From the NCBI GenBank assembly GCA_035578175.1, contig JAQMRL010000003.1, positions 27,414,672-27,478,671 on the forward strand: 64,000 bases of DNA. The letters run 5' to 3'. Within the stretch, counting starts at the first letter, position 1, and the number at the start of each line of letters is the position of its first letter. Source of the DNA: Catonia carolina. Its lineage: Eukaryota; Arthropoda; Insecta; Hemiptera; Achilidae. Positions 1-10,890 of the stretch are shown here, piece by piece. Made by a program: the position numbers and the translations under genes. The notes beneath the pieces were generated by a model. The model made no database searches, was not told where the DNA came from, and worked only from the letters and a program-made list of their open reading frames with translations.

Positions 1-245
1 CTGCCCCTATTCGATTAGGCAGCGGTACATACGACCCTGCTTCGCTTCACCGGTGACTGCTCTTTTCGTAGGCAGCGGTAAAAGGTGTTCGCTGCGACGG
101 CGAATGTTCCTAATCGTTTATGCAACGGTAAAGATGACCTCCCATTTGCTTGCCAGCGGCTGCTCGTCTTTGAGGTAGCGGCGAAGGTTTCCCCAACCTT
201 CTTGCTTTACTTTTGAACTACGCCGCCGGATTCCCGGCCGGTCCT
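1..245. repeat. GC-rich degenerate tandem repeat, cut by the window edge
   Basis: This block is clearly richer in G and C than the rest of the window. A core like AGGCAGCGGTA recurs at 17-27 and 70-80, as TGCAACGGTA near 121, and as GGTAGCGGCGAA near 175, giving a spacing of about 50-53 bases. The composition changes abruptly to AT-rich DNA near 245. Frames are open on both strands in places, which is expected for GC-rich sequence and is not good evidence of coding. It could be the end of a minisatellite or of a GC-rich mobile element continuing to the left. Confidence 0.5.
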
Positions 246-1989
246 ATGACAGCTCTACAGATTGTGCTACTACAAGCTGGTGGTGACATCTTCTATTATT
301 TATTTTTAAATTATAACCCACTGAACATTTTTGCAGGTTGTATATTTTGTACAGTTGAAAATTAAAATAATTTAAAAAAATTGTATAAAAAATGTTGAAA
401 GAACAATGAACAAAAATACAAATTGACATCGTAGATTAATTTATTTTTGTAAAAATATAAAACCAGAGTCCATTCTCTCAGTTTTTCTAATAACAAAATG
501 GGAAAGAGAAAAAAATAATTTAAAAACACACTTTGATTAGAAATTTTAGAAAAAATTAAAATAGGTTAAATTAACGTTAAAGACTGATAAAGTTATGATC
601 TTTATAAATTTTAAAGAAAAGGGCTAGCTTTGTTAAAGGACACATGAAGAGGTCTGTTACTCCATCATGATAATATTAATATTATTAATAATAATAATAA
701 TAATAACAATAATTATTTATTTCCATTCAAACATAAGTACAATACATTTCGCAACATTATTACAACAGAAATGAAACAATTAAAGCCATACGCAACAATT
801 CAACAATTTGTAACTAATACATAAAATAAAATACACTTTATAATATTTACATGGAATGGAAATTAGGTACCTCCAAAGGTTAATCCTGACTCGGAGATTA
901 CCATCACTTACGAATAAACTTAAAAATGAAACGAGAAAAGACAATATAAAGCTTTGTGCAAAAAAATAAAACAAAGAAAAATACCGTAAATAATTTTTTG
1001 CCTACTTCAAAAGTTCTAAGAAAAAAATACAATAAAAATAAAATAAAAAGCAAAGAAATTACTCTCATTCAGCCAAATACAAATAATAGGTCATAAAATT
1101 ATTATGAATAATTATGGTACACAACTACATTTTTGAACTCAAACTTTTTATCTTCGTTATGCGAATCTTTCCACGTGTATATTTTGAATAAAACCTATTT
1201 TGATGATATTTGTTTTAGAATTTGGTGTATAACCTAATGACAGGGTTTTATGAATGAGATGTTTAAGTCAATGATTTAATTTAATAAAAACTCAACAAAA
1301 TAAGTAGCCTACTTAATTGGTATTTTAAATTTTGTACCGTTTTGTACAGTTGAGCTTTTGTAATTTCTTGTTTTCTTTAACTTTTTTAGTCATATTTTGT
1401 TTAGTGAACTTTTAAATCTTGTTCTATTTCTCTTCTAGTTATGTTGAAATATAACAGTTAAAATTACTTATAATTGGGTGCAACTTTTAAGAAATAAAAG
1501 AAAAGTAATTTTGTAGTCTACGTTTTTATTTCACAATATTAGTATGATTTCTTAGAATGTAAAAAACGAGAAGGCTACCTCCGTGGGCCAGTGTTTAGAG
1601 CGATAAAATGTGCTGTCTACTGCACATTTCAAATTTCAATTTGATTCACAGCTAAATTTTGCAGTTATTACGCATAAAACCCATAATTTTTGTGCTGTAG
1701 CACAATAACAATAATAATAATAACAATAACAATAATAATAGTAGTCGCTAATAACCAAAACTATTCATGAGACTTTATAGCTGCTGAAACTAAAATAAAC
1801 TAGGATTTATACACAGATATCTAGATTATTTTGGAGGTGTAGGCTTGTACCGTTATAAAAGTGCAATTGTATAAACAATGGAAGTTATGGTCATTCCTAA
1901 TTACCGTAACTTCCATTATTAAAGTAATATCCAAATAAATAATGAAAGGGGAAACCCCTCCCATTGTTAGAATAAGTTAATTAGAATAG
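246..1989. other. AT-rich DNA without recognisable genes
   Basis: Nothing coding is recognised here. The stretch holds (TAA)n-type simple repeats at about 676-718 and 1698-1742. Short open frames on the minus strand are low-complexity and look like chance. Confidence 0.6.
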
Positions 1990-2109
1990 TTCTTAGCCAA
2001 CGGTCAATCATCTGATGTTCATTAGGCCGGTGTATATCTCCCTCTGTGGTTTGAGCCTCCACCTATCAACTTACAGCCAATCAATGGGAGTTCTCCTTCC
2101 CGTTGGCAC

Positions 2110-2190
2110 TCCAGGTTGGTTGAACGGTTGGTAGGAGAGGGAGGCTTGTCAACCAGAGGTTTCCTGGTTCAGATCCAGGGAATTAAAATT
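2110..2190 (+). repeat. possible tRNA-derived SINE head
   Basis: The stretch ends with a B-box-like GGTTCAGATCC flanked by CCTGG and CCAGG, so it could form a T-arm-like hairpin. A tRNA-like segment precedes it. The surrounding 1990-2300 block is richer in GC than its flanks and is purine-rich towards its 3' side (2240-2300). No clear acceptor stem is seen, so it is a pseudo-tRNA or SINE head rather than a tRNA gene. Confidence 0.35.
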
Positions 2191-2571
2191 AGTTCCGTTG
2201 GGACTTAAGACTGGAACAGGGTGGTTAGTTAAGAAGGAGCAGTGTTTAAAGGAGTGACTAGGAGAACGAAAAGTGATCAGGAGAAGGAGAAGAAGTAAGG
2301 GGAAACATATTATTTTATTGAAGGTAAATTCATTTCGTATTTATTAAGGGTTTGTAAAGTTTTTTTTTGTATTAAATCCGCGGCAAAAAAAGGTTGGCTT
2401 TAATAATTTTAAATAGATTAAGGATTATTTTGTTAGTAGTTTAATATTAGTATTCATTAGTTTATTATTCATATATTTAATTTAAAGCAAGAAGATATAG
2501 TCTTATTTATTTTTCTCATGCTCTGCTGATAGAGCTGGCACCCAATATTTTTATCATTTTTCTAGTTCATT

Positions 2572-2869
2572 AAAGTATTTGCCCACCGGTCGAGGTTTAA
2601 GGTGGTGCAGGCTACATGAATGATTTCATTTGTGCTCTAGAATATTACCCACTTTCAAGTGGTTCTATCGTTATATTTTATTTATATATACTTAATAACA
2701 ATTGATTGTTTATTAATGTTAAAGTATTTGTCCACCGGTCGAGGTTGAAGGTGGTGCAGGCTACATGAATGATTCTATTTGTACTCTAGGGTATTTACCC
2801 ACTTTCAAGTGGTTTTATAGTTATATTTTATTTATATATACTTAATAACAATTGGTTGTTTATTAGAAA
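2572..2869. repeat. two-copy tandem duplication, 149-bp unit
   Basis: AAAGTATTTG begins at 2572 and again at 2721, followed in both copies by a CCACCGGTCGAGG core, a GGTGGTGCAGGCTACATG block and an AT-rich TATATA segment. The two units differ at only a handful of positions. No coding capacity is apparent. Confidence 0.85.
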
Positions 2870-2889
2870 CAATAGTGAGTAAAGGAACC

Positions 2890-3000
2890 TGTAGGATTAC
2901 GGGATTAAACTTGCTAAAGTTTATTCGAACCTCGTTGGAATCAAACCTGCGGATTTCAGCTCAGAACTTAGACTAATTAGTCTACGCAGATGACAAACTT
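2890..3000 (-). repeat. possible tRNA-derived SINE piece
   Basis: On the minus strand a B-box-like GGTTTGATTCC follows a segment with tRNA-like spacing. There is no convincing acceptor stem. It abuts the 149-bp tandem duplication and may belong to the same composite repeat. Confidence 0.3.
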
Positions 3001-3412
3001 TATAATGTTTTTATTAATAAACATTATTTAATTACAGTACTACTTTATTAAATTTTGTTTTTAATTATAACTTATTCATGTTTTTACTGTAACTCTGCAT
3101 TTAAAGTATTGTTCTTCTAAAAGTAGTAATAAGAGTAATTATTTTAATTGCCATATTATTTTCTACCTGCATTAATTTATGTCTTCTTTATAGTAAGTTG
3201 TACTTTATATTAAGTTGTAACTGTTGTAAATTAACTTTTTATGACCTTTTTCTATTGTAGTGTTTTTAATTAAATTTTCATTCCTAATAGACTAATAAAT
3301 TTTCTCGTTTTTTACTCTATTTTGTTAAGTTGCAAGCTCCTATTAAAAAAACAAAGTAGTAAACATGAATATAGTAATATAGCTATTGCGTTGACTAGTT
3401 GATGCTGACATA

Positions 3413-4733
3413 CGAGGGGGTACACAAAAGAAACCGGAATTATTTTTTAAAACTATTTATTTTTAATTTTTTTACAAAAGAATGTATCCCCTTCAAAATA
3501 CTCTCCATTACAACTAATACATTTGTCCCACCGGTGCTTCCACTGTTCCAAACATTTTTTGTACTCCTCTTCAGTGATGACTGCCAGCTCATCCGTCGTT
3601 TTTTTCTTGACATCATCAACGTTGTTAAATCGAAGACCTTTCATGCCCCTTTTCATGCGTGGGAACAAGAAAAAATCACACGGAGCCAGATCAGGTGAGT
3701 ACGGTGCGTGTGGTAGCAAAACCATGCCGTTTTTCGCCAAAAACTGGGTAACCGAGATTGCCGTGTATGCAGGCGCGTTGACGTGGTGGAAAAACCAGTC
3801 CCCTGTCTGCCACAAATTAGGTCTTTTACGACGAATGCTGTTTCGTAGTCTTCTTAACACTTCAAGATAAAAAGCTTGATTTACCGTCTGGCCTGGTGGA
3901 ACGAACTCTGAATGGACAATTCCCCTCACATCAAAAAAACAAATCAGCATTGTTTTGATGTTCGATCTGACTTGACGACTTTTTTTGGTCGGGGTGATAA
4001 TGAAGTCTTCCATTGACTGGATTGTTGTTTGGTTTCTGGGTCGTACCCATAGCACCAAGACTCGTCACCCGTAATGGTCTTTGACATGAAATCTGGATCA
4101 GTTTCAAGCTGTTGTTTCAAATCACTACACGTTTCAATTCGACGTTCCTTTTGAGTGTCTGTCAGAACCCGAGGCACAAACTTGGCAGCGACTCTTTTCA
4201 TTGTCAAGTCTTCTGTTAAAATGCGTTGGACTGAGCTCCAAGATAACCCACTAACCTGTGATATTTGGTCAATGGTCTGTCGTCGGTCTGTTCGTAGAAT
4301 TTCTTTCACTTTCACAACATTTTCGTCTGTTCGGGAAGTCGACGGTCGTCCAGAACGAGGTTTGTTCTCAATCGACATGTCGCCATTTTTAAAGCGCAAA
4401 AACCACTCGTACACTTGGGTTTTTCCAATAGCGTCGTCTTTGTAAGCTGTGTTCAACATTACAACTGTTTCCGCGGCGTTTTTACCGAGCAAGAAGCAAA
4501 ATTTCACAGCCGCACGTTGTTCATTAAAACTTGCCATCATGAAAAACGACACGAGCACAAAACAGCTCTAGCGAGAACAATCACTTCACGAGAACAGAAC
4601 AAGCTAGATCAACGAACAAAATGGCATTGAACTGGCAATGAGTAGCGCTACAAGCAGCCTAGTGGCGGGAATTTGTACTGCACAAGCTCCGCCCACAGCA
4701 GAGCTATTCCGGATACTTTTGGGTACCCCCTCG
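3413..4733 (-). mobile_element. mariner-family DNA transposon, inactive
   Basis: A 1,321-bp element lies between TA dinucleotides (3411-3412 and 4734-4735), the usual mariner target duplication. The 28-bp terminal inverted repeats are at 3413-3440 and 4706-4733 and differ at three positions; they begin CGAGGGGGTAC. A transposase gene fills the inside on the minus strand but is broken. Size, TIR length and TA target fit mariner elements. Confidence 0.95.
3453..4540 (-). pseudogene. mariner transposase, frameshifted and catalytically dead
   Basis: The protein would be a DD34D mariner transposase that cuts and pastes its own element in the nucleus. The N-terminal part (Met at 4540 or 4537) carries the paired helix-turn-helix region ending in SGRPSTSRTDENV. 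The first catalytic Asp is in TGDESW (codon 4064-4066). A run of seven T on the plus strand at 3980-3986 marks the frameshift, and the C-terminal half continues in another frame to 3453. The second catalytic Asp, normally in HDN, is Val (codon at 3780-3782). The third lies in APCDFF (3675-3677), 34 residues after the second. The linker Q(V)RSNIKTM and YSPDLAPCDFFLFP are typical of the family. Frameshift plus the Asp-to-Val change make it non-functional. Confidence 0.95.
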
Positions 4734-4838
4734 TAGTTGGTGTTAACATTAGTAGTTCATTGGAAGAATATCTTTGCAACATCAGCGATTCAAGATCGGG
4801 TCTCTAGTCTTCTGAATAATTTTTACCTTTAGTCCCAT

Positions 4839-5031
4839 CTGTCTATAACGTGATGGCCTCCCGCAGAGAGGAAGAGAATCGGCGCGCTACTAGCCTTCTC
4901 AATAACATTTTATTAAGTAGTAATACTACTGACTAGTTCACTGAAGTTGGTACATAATGAAGTGTTATTGAGAAGTCTAGTAGCGGGCCGGTTCTGCTCC
5001 TCTCTGCGGGAGGCTATCAAGTTATAGACAG
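4839..5031. mobile_element. foldback MITE with long inverted ends
   Basis: The left arm (4839-4915) and the right arm (about 4955-5031) are near-perfect reverse complements over about 75 bases, starting CTGTCTATAAC and including CTCCCGCAGAGAGGA. Only about 40 bases separate the arms. This is a short non-autonomous DNA element of about 193 bp with nothing coding inside. The arms are richer in GC than the surroundings. A clear target duplication is not evident. It sits about 100 bases beyond the mariner element but shares no end sequence with it. Confidence 0.85.
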
Positions 5032-5183
5032 ACAGTAGTAGTTTATGGTAAACAATACTAAGTTCAGTAATAAGTAAGTTAGTATTATTTTCATGTAAAT
5101 TTTTGGTTTTGAATGGAATAAATCCCATAAAACGATAAATCTAACAACCCCCGCAGTAGTAGGATATCTCGTATTAGTAGCAA

Positions 5184-5202
5184 AAAAAAAAAAAAAAAAA
5201 AA
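5184..5202. repeat. poly-A tract
   Basis: About 19 consecutive A follow GTAGC. It may be the tail of a retroposed copy, but no body upstream is recognised. Confidence 0.6.
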
Positions 5203-5448
5203 TTATGTGATTTTAATCTATAGTCCCGTTTGCCATGGGCAATAGCTTATCGTATAATTGGCTAAGTTAATCACTGCTACAATAATTAATAAAAGGATTT
5301 CGAATATAAATTAATTAAAAATATCTTAGCCTATTCATTAATAGGTTATTCATTAATAGGATTGATTGTTTCATATATCTATCTTGTAACATTTAAAGAG
5401 TTATTCATAGAATATCAAAAAAAATATTTAGATTTATTTATTTTAAAA

Positions 5449-5879
5449 AATCTGGTGCCAAACACTCCACAACTTCCTCTTGCCAATGGAAATAATGAAA
5501 CATATAACCTAATATTAGTAATAAAACATTAGAAATAAACAAAAAACTAACCAAAAAAAAATAACCTTATTTTAATGAGTGAATGATGCAAAATGAAAAC
5601 CAAACTTGGTTTAGTATAATAATTAGGGAAATCACTCTTTCACGCTAAACTAGGCTCTAGAGAAAAATGCTTAAAAGAAAATTGGTAGATCTTTTAATTT
5701 CCTATAAATGTTATTACTTATAGGCTATACTTTTGTCGTAAAATGCATACTAAGGCCGAAATCTAAAAAAAAAATCAATTTTCTTACAGATTTTCATGAA
5801 AAAAAAACTCGATTTCAAAAAATCGACATGAAAACAATACTTTCCTTCCTATATACTTATATAGGCAAGAAAAAGTAAA
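5449..5879 (-). mobile_element. family A element, internally deleted
   Basis: On the minus strand this shows both ends of family A: the 3' end (CTGGTG...AACACTCCACAAC plus a subterminal CTCTTGCC) at 5450-5490 and the 5' end (GGCAAGAAAAAGT) at 5864-5876. The middle, including the GT tract, is missing. It abuts a second same-orientation copy directly at 5880. Confidence 0.75.
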
Positions 5880-6454
5880 GTAACATAAAATTATTAATTA
5901 CCACTAAACTGAGCGTTACACAAGGAAATAAAAGTTGTATATTTTTAAATTGTCTACAACGTTTATTATATAAACACTTTTGCGCCAAAATGCATAAGTT
6001 TACTAAGGTCGCAATCTTAAAAAAACATATTTTTCTACAAGAAAACAGCCTCCCCAAGAATTTCAGCAGACATGGCGCCTATACTATCTTGTAGAGCATA
6101 AAACATTTGGTATATATATATATATGAGGCGATTTTTAAAAAAAATCACAAAGCCGTTTTTGAGTAAATCGCAAAAAAGTGAAAAATTACACAAATAAAC
6201 TACTACTTCCGGTTGACCGATTTATATAAAAATCTTCACGTCGGGTTTTCCAGTAGTACCTAACTTAAATGTCAAATTTCAACTTTGCACGATGTTTGTC
6301 CATTCTTGGCACACACACAGCAATCGCTAAAACTATGTTTTTGGGTTCAGGGTGTCTGAAAACGTGTAGGCTATAACCGGCAAAAACTTGATTTCGAAAA
6401 ATCTACACGTAAACAATACTTTCTTTTCTAATTCATATAGACAAGAGAAAGTAA
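5880..6454 (-). mobile_element. family A element, 3'-truncated, tandem with the previous copy
   Basis: The sequence follows the middle and 5' half of family A in minus orientation, ending at ACAAGAGAAAGTAAA near 6440-6454. In place of the long GT tract it keeps only a short ACACACAC near 6310. Its 3' end is lost exactly where the neighbouring copy's 5' end lies, making a head-to-tail pair. A short (TA)n lies at about 6110-6124. Confidence 0.75.
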
Positions 6455-7433
6455 AATAATAGAACTACCCGACGTTTATTGATTTAATTCATCCTTGAAA
6501 TAAATTACTCAGCCCAAATATTGTCCTGTTTCATCATTTTAATAAACTCCACTTTTTTACTTATTTAAAAAAATCAAACCAACTGGAACTTTATTTAAAT
6601 TTAGGCTACATATTGCAGCTGTAAAAAAAAATTTAAAAATACAGGACCCAACAAAAATAAATATTGTGGAAATAGCATTTTAATAGTTCTCGCTTTTAAA
6701 ATAAATAAATAAAAATAACATTTATTTTGAGAGCCTGAAAGAGTTGTTTTTAAATTATGGCTATCTAAATTTTAATTAAAAAGTGTTTTTATATTTTAAA
6801 AATACGTTCTCTCATCTCTCAGCCAATGTTACGCCTAATTATTTTTTGATGTACCTTAGGTCAATTTAAGTTTTAATTTGTGAATATGTTAAAAGCGATC
6901 GTTGTTGTACTTTCAATTAAGGTATTAAGGAAAACGGATCACCCATAAAATTACTCTTCTACTTCCTTACTTTTAACCCTTTAAAAATTAATGAATGTTA
7001 AAAACATTTAAAAAATTACAAAATGCTTTTCATTTTCCTTGTATACATATATAGGCCTACCCAAAAAATAAATTTTAAGATTCTATTAAATTATTCGTTA
7101 TGTCAGAATTATAAAAAATTCAAACTTTAGATCATCAGCCTTTTTAAAAATCACTTGGGGTAGCCTTTATACCAAGTCTATTCATTGTGCTAATTTATTA
7201 TATTAACAGGCCTTCTGAAAAATTGATAAACCGTCAGTTTTAAAAAAATAATAATAGTATCTAATATAACGTTAGGTATATTTAGGCGTAGACTACATAA
7301 AATCTTCTAATAAATAGGCTACTAATAAAAAATATAAGAAATCAATTAAGCCTGTAATAATTATGAGATATACGGTTTATTAATTACTAGGCCTATTATA
7401 GCTCACCTATAAATAAAGGTAAGTATTCCTTAC
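6455..7433. other. AT-rich DNA without recognisable genes
   Basis: Nothing coding is recognised. Two TAGGCCTA palindromes occur (7052 and 7388). Confidence 0.6.
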
Positions 7434-7925
7434 ATAATTAAACCGGTTCGGATGTATGGTAGGCAAATTTATGGCGCAGCAAAGCCATCAGTAAGTTCAC
7501 GAATACAACGTTTTCATAGGAAATTCTTACGACTGATTACTAATTGCCCGAGTTACGTATCCAACAGAACACTACACGATGACTTACGCGTTCTTTACGT
7601 CAACGACACATATCTAAAAATCTACGGCAGGTTCAGAGACAAACTTCAAAATCATAACGATCCTTTTATATGCAATATGAATTCTGCAGACCTATCAGAA
7701 TCGCACAAAGACGACTGAAACGCCGATGGAGTAGAGACATGGTACAACTGTAACATTTATTACGTACACAAAATTACAGTTTCAAAATGAACACAATCGT
7801 TCTCTGGAGAGCTATCACTGGGTGGTGTCCTCCACGAAGCCATAAACGCGGTTGGTTTTTTTTTATTTAGTTGTGAACAATTTTACTGAATGTTTTTAAA
7901 ATTGTAAAAAAATATAATAGTTAAA
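7434..7925 (+). pseudogene. Jockey-like LINE, C-terminal reverse-transcriptase fragment and 3' UTR
   Basis: The frame from about 7434 reads a typical C-terminal region of Jockey-clade pol: YGRQIYGAAKPS, then RFHRKFLRLITNCPSYVSN and a DTYLKIYGRFRDKL segment up to 7718. The coding then moves to another frame (RRLKRRWSRD, stop at 7751-7753), so there is a frameshift near 7690. About 170 bases of 3' UTR rich in T and A follow. The 5' part of the element is missing, as is usual for LINE copies. A homologous 3' piece lies at 36598. Confidence 0.8.
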
Positions 7926-8134
7926 CATTAAAAAAAAATTAAAAAAGACATTTAAGCAATAAGTTTAATGAAACAATTTTTTGGTCCAATGTTTGGTAAA
8001 TGAATTTATATTTTTAACTCAAAAATCTTTGGTTCTGTACCTTAAAATATGTCTACATAGTACTACAATAAAACTATATAAATTTGAACTGGACCAAAGT
8101 TCCAAACGTAAGTCAAAAACTTTAAAGTTTGTTG

Positions 8135-9645
8135 GGAATAAATTTTTTAAATTTCGTGTTTAGGAATATTTATTAGGTAAAATTATGTTCGGTACGCTGA
8201 TATCGCCCATCGGTGTACTCGCGTTATCAGTGGAGCATAACAAAAAGATGGATCCCGGTTGCTAATATCAGTAGTTATTTTAAACTTAGGTCTATGAAAA
8301 ATAATTTAATATAAGTTTCTAGGTGAGAAATTTTTAAAATTTCGTGCTTGCGAATAGTTAGTAAGTAACAATATGATTGATACGCTAGTACCTACCGCCC
8401 CTTCAGTGTACTCGGGTATCGGTGGGGCATGACAACAAGATGGACTTCCGTTCGCCAAGATGACTCCCGGTGGTTATTCTCAACTTAAAAAGTGTTTTGA
8501 TACATACTCGTATAAGTTTCTAGGTGATAAATTTCAAAAATTTAGTGGTTGGGAATATATAGTAACTATTCCCAAACACCAAATTATTTAGGATTCAACT
8601 TAGGATAACTGTTATCCTAAGTAAAATTATGTCTGCTACGGTGGTACCGTCCCTCCGTTGTACTCGCGTATCGGTGGGGCAAGACAACAAGATGGAATTT
8701 CGGTCGCAGAGATAACTCTCGGTGAATATTTTTAACTTAAAAATTGTATAGGTCAATAAAAAGTGTTTTGATATAAGTTTCTAGGTGATAAATTTTTAAA
8801 ATTTCGTGTTTGAGAATAGTTAGAAAGTAAAATTATGTCTGCTACGCTGGTACCGTCCCTCCGTTGTACTTGTGTATCGGTGGGGCATGGCAACAAGATG
8901 GAGTTTCTGTCGTCGAGATAACTCCCGGTGGATATTTTATACTTAAAAATTGTACAGGTCTATAAAACGTGTTTTGATATAAGTTTCTAGGAGACAAATT
9001 TTTAAAGTTTCTTGCTTGCAAATAATTAGTAAGTAAAATTATGTCTGGCACACTGGTACCGTCCCTCCGTTGTACTTGCGTATCGGTGGGGTATGACAAC
9101 AAGATGGAGTCTCCATCGCCGAGATAACTCCCGGTGGATATTTTAAACTTAAAAATTGTACAGGTCTATAAAAAGTGTTTTGTTATAAGTTTCTAGGTGA
9201 TAAATTTTTAAAATTTCTTGTTTGAGAATAGTTAGTACTCTAAGTAAAATTATATCTGGTACGCTAGTACCGCCCCTTTGGTGCACTTGGTTACAGAGGC
9301 GCTTGACATCAAAATGGACTCCCGTTCGCCAAGATGACTGCCGGTGGTTATTCTAAACTTAAAAAGTGTTTTGATATAAGTTTCTAGGTGATACATTTTT
9401 AAAATTTGGTGTTAGGGAATAGTTAGTAAGTTAAATTATGTCTGGTACGCTGGTACCGTCCCTCCGTTGTAATCGCGTATCGGTGGGGCACGACAACAAG
9501 ATGGAGTCTCCGTCGCCTAGATAACTCCCGGTGGATATTTTATACTTAAAAATTGTACAAGTCTATAAAACGTGTTTTGATATAAGTTTCTAGGAGACAA
9601 ATTTTTAAAGTTTCTTGCTTGCAAATAATTAGTAAGTAAAATTAT
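8135..9645. repeat. satellite array, about 206-bp unit, about 7 units
   Basis: GTTTCTAGG anchors start at 8315, 8516, 8777, 8983, 9189, 9380 and 9586, with periods of 201, 261, 206, 206, 191 and 206 bases. Each unit has a GC-rich core (ACGCTGGTACCGTCCCTCCG, TCGGTGGGGCA, ACAAGATGG, ACTCCCGGTGG) and an AT-rich half. An 85-base stretch at 8958-9042 is identical to 9561-9645, 603 bases or three units later, so a three-unit higher-order repeat exists. The 261-base unit contains an extra palindromic segment. The array ends abruptly in a family T piece. Open frames through it are by-products of the repeat. Confidence 0.92.
8541..8621. repeat. palindromic insert inside one satellite unit
   Basis: Two adjacent inverted repeats enlarge this unit. 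Arms at 8541-8557 and 8567-8583 match with two differences over 17 bases. Arms CTTAGGATAAC and GTTATCCTAAG at 8599-8609 and 8611-8621 are perfect, with a single-base spacer. Other units lack this segment. Confidence 0.8.
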
Positions 9646-9649
9646 CCCT

Positions 9650-9846
9650 AGATCCTGTGGTAAATAATGTGAAGGTGTAATTTGAATGGTAGAAAATATG
9701 TGCTTTTAAGAGAGCCTGGCATGCTGTTAATCATACTTTTCAACTCAGTGAGGAAGGCAATTGTAAACTTAATCACTCCTCGCTTTACTTAGTAAAACTT
9801 CCAGAGGTTCAACTAGCCTTTCGGCTGGTGACCTAAACAACAACCC
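9650..9846 (+). mobile_element. family T retroposon, 5'-truncated
   Basis: The copy starts inside the family consensus at GATCCTGTGGT and ends with the shared 3' hairpin region and CCTAAACAACAACC. It lies directly on the end of the 206-bp satellite. The family reading frame is interrupted by stops. Confidence 0.85.
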
Positions 9847-9901
9847 TGTAAACATTGTGTAATTGGTTGCAGGTAAATGTCAATTGTTCAGTGCAAATAA
9901 T

Positions 9902-10053
9902 TTTTACTTTCTCTTGCCTATAGGCCCTATGAATATATAGGAAGGAAAGTATTGTTTTCATGTCGATTTTTAGAAATCGAGTTTTCACCGGATCTATACG
10001 TTTTTAGACCCCCTGAACCCAAAAAACATGTTTTTAGCGATTGGTCTGTGTGT

Positions 10054-10092
<39 letters not shown>

Positions 10093-10890
10093 TGTGTGTG
10101 TGAACAGAATATCTCAAGAACGGAACATTGTACGAACTTGAAACTTGAAACTTAAGTTACATACCACTACCGGACCCGACACGAACATTTTCATCAAAAT
10201 CGGTCAACCGGAAGTAGTAGTAACTTAGTTTATTCCTATAATTTTTCACTTTTTTGCGATTTTCTCAAAAACTGGTCCTAAGATTTTTTTAAAAATCGCC
10301 TGGTTTACTCAATTTTTTATTCTCTACAAGATAGGGTAGGCGCCATGTTTGCTGAAATTCTGCGTGAGGCTGTTTTTACGTAAAAACATTTTCTTTTTAA
10401 GATTGGGGCTTTAATATGCATTTTAGTGCAAAACGTAATATAATATAAGTTGTAGAGAATTTAAAAACCTACAACTTTTATTTAAAACATTTTTTTGTAT
10501 AACGCTTAGTTTAGCGGTAATTTGCGATTTTCTGTTTTTTTCTCACGAAAACGTGAGAAAAATCGATTTTTTTAAGATTTCGGCCTTAGTATGCATTTTA
10601 CGACAAAAGTGTATATAATTAAATTTATAGAAAATTAAAAGATCTACAACTTTTATTTAAAGCATTTTTCTCACAGAGCCTAGTTTAGAGAGAAAGAGTG
10701 ATTTTCCGTATTTCTAAGCCAAACTGAGTACGATTTTCATTTTGCGTCTTTCACTCATGATTAAAATTAGGTTATGTTTGTTGAGGTTAGTTTTTTGTTT
10801 ATTTCTTATGTTTTATAACTAATGTTAGGTTTATTGTTAATTATTTGCACTGGCAAGAGAAAGTTGTGTGAGTGTTTCACACCAGATTTT
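9902..10890 (+). mobile_element. family A element, full length
   Basis: About 990 bp. The 5' subterminal repeat ACTTTCTCTTGCC (9906-9918) is matched by GGCAAGAGAAAGT (10852-10864). A 6-bp hairpin, GTGTGA-loop-TCACAC, at 10866-10882 precedes the CAGATTTT end. The interior carries a GT-rich microsatellite (about 10045-10102). No transposase is encoded. The architecture resembles Helentron-associated non-autonomous elements (HINE/DINE-1), which is an inference from structure only. Confidence 0.85.
10045..10102. repeat. GT microsatellite inside family A
   Basis: A TG/GT tract interrupted by single C or GG, at the same place where other full copies carry their GT or AC tract. Valine-cysteine 'proteins' read through it are artefacts. 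Confidence 0.9.

Noticed and set aside
3399..4630. Several plus-strand frames across the mariner element
   Set aside because: They are shadows of the minus-strand transposase.
8842..9102. 86-codon minus-strand frame
   Set aside because: It runs through the 206-bp satellite and repeats with its period; a by-product of the array.
8135..9645. CRISPR-like array
   Set aside because: Units are about 206 bp, similar throughout and head-to-tail without unique spacers; the window is eukaryotic.
9952..10155. Open frame rich in Val-Cys repeats in family A (also at 17056, 47249 and 47379)
   Set aside because: It is the translation of the GT/AC microsatellite and flanking family A sequence, repeated in every copy; not a gene.
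9902..10890. Canonical Helitron ends (5' TC, 3' CTRR)
   Set aside because: The 3' hairpin is followed directly by CAGATTTT, and the 5' end is TTTACTTTC; the structure fits the Helentron type better.
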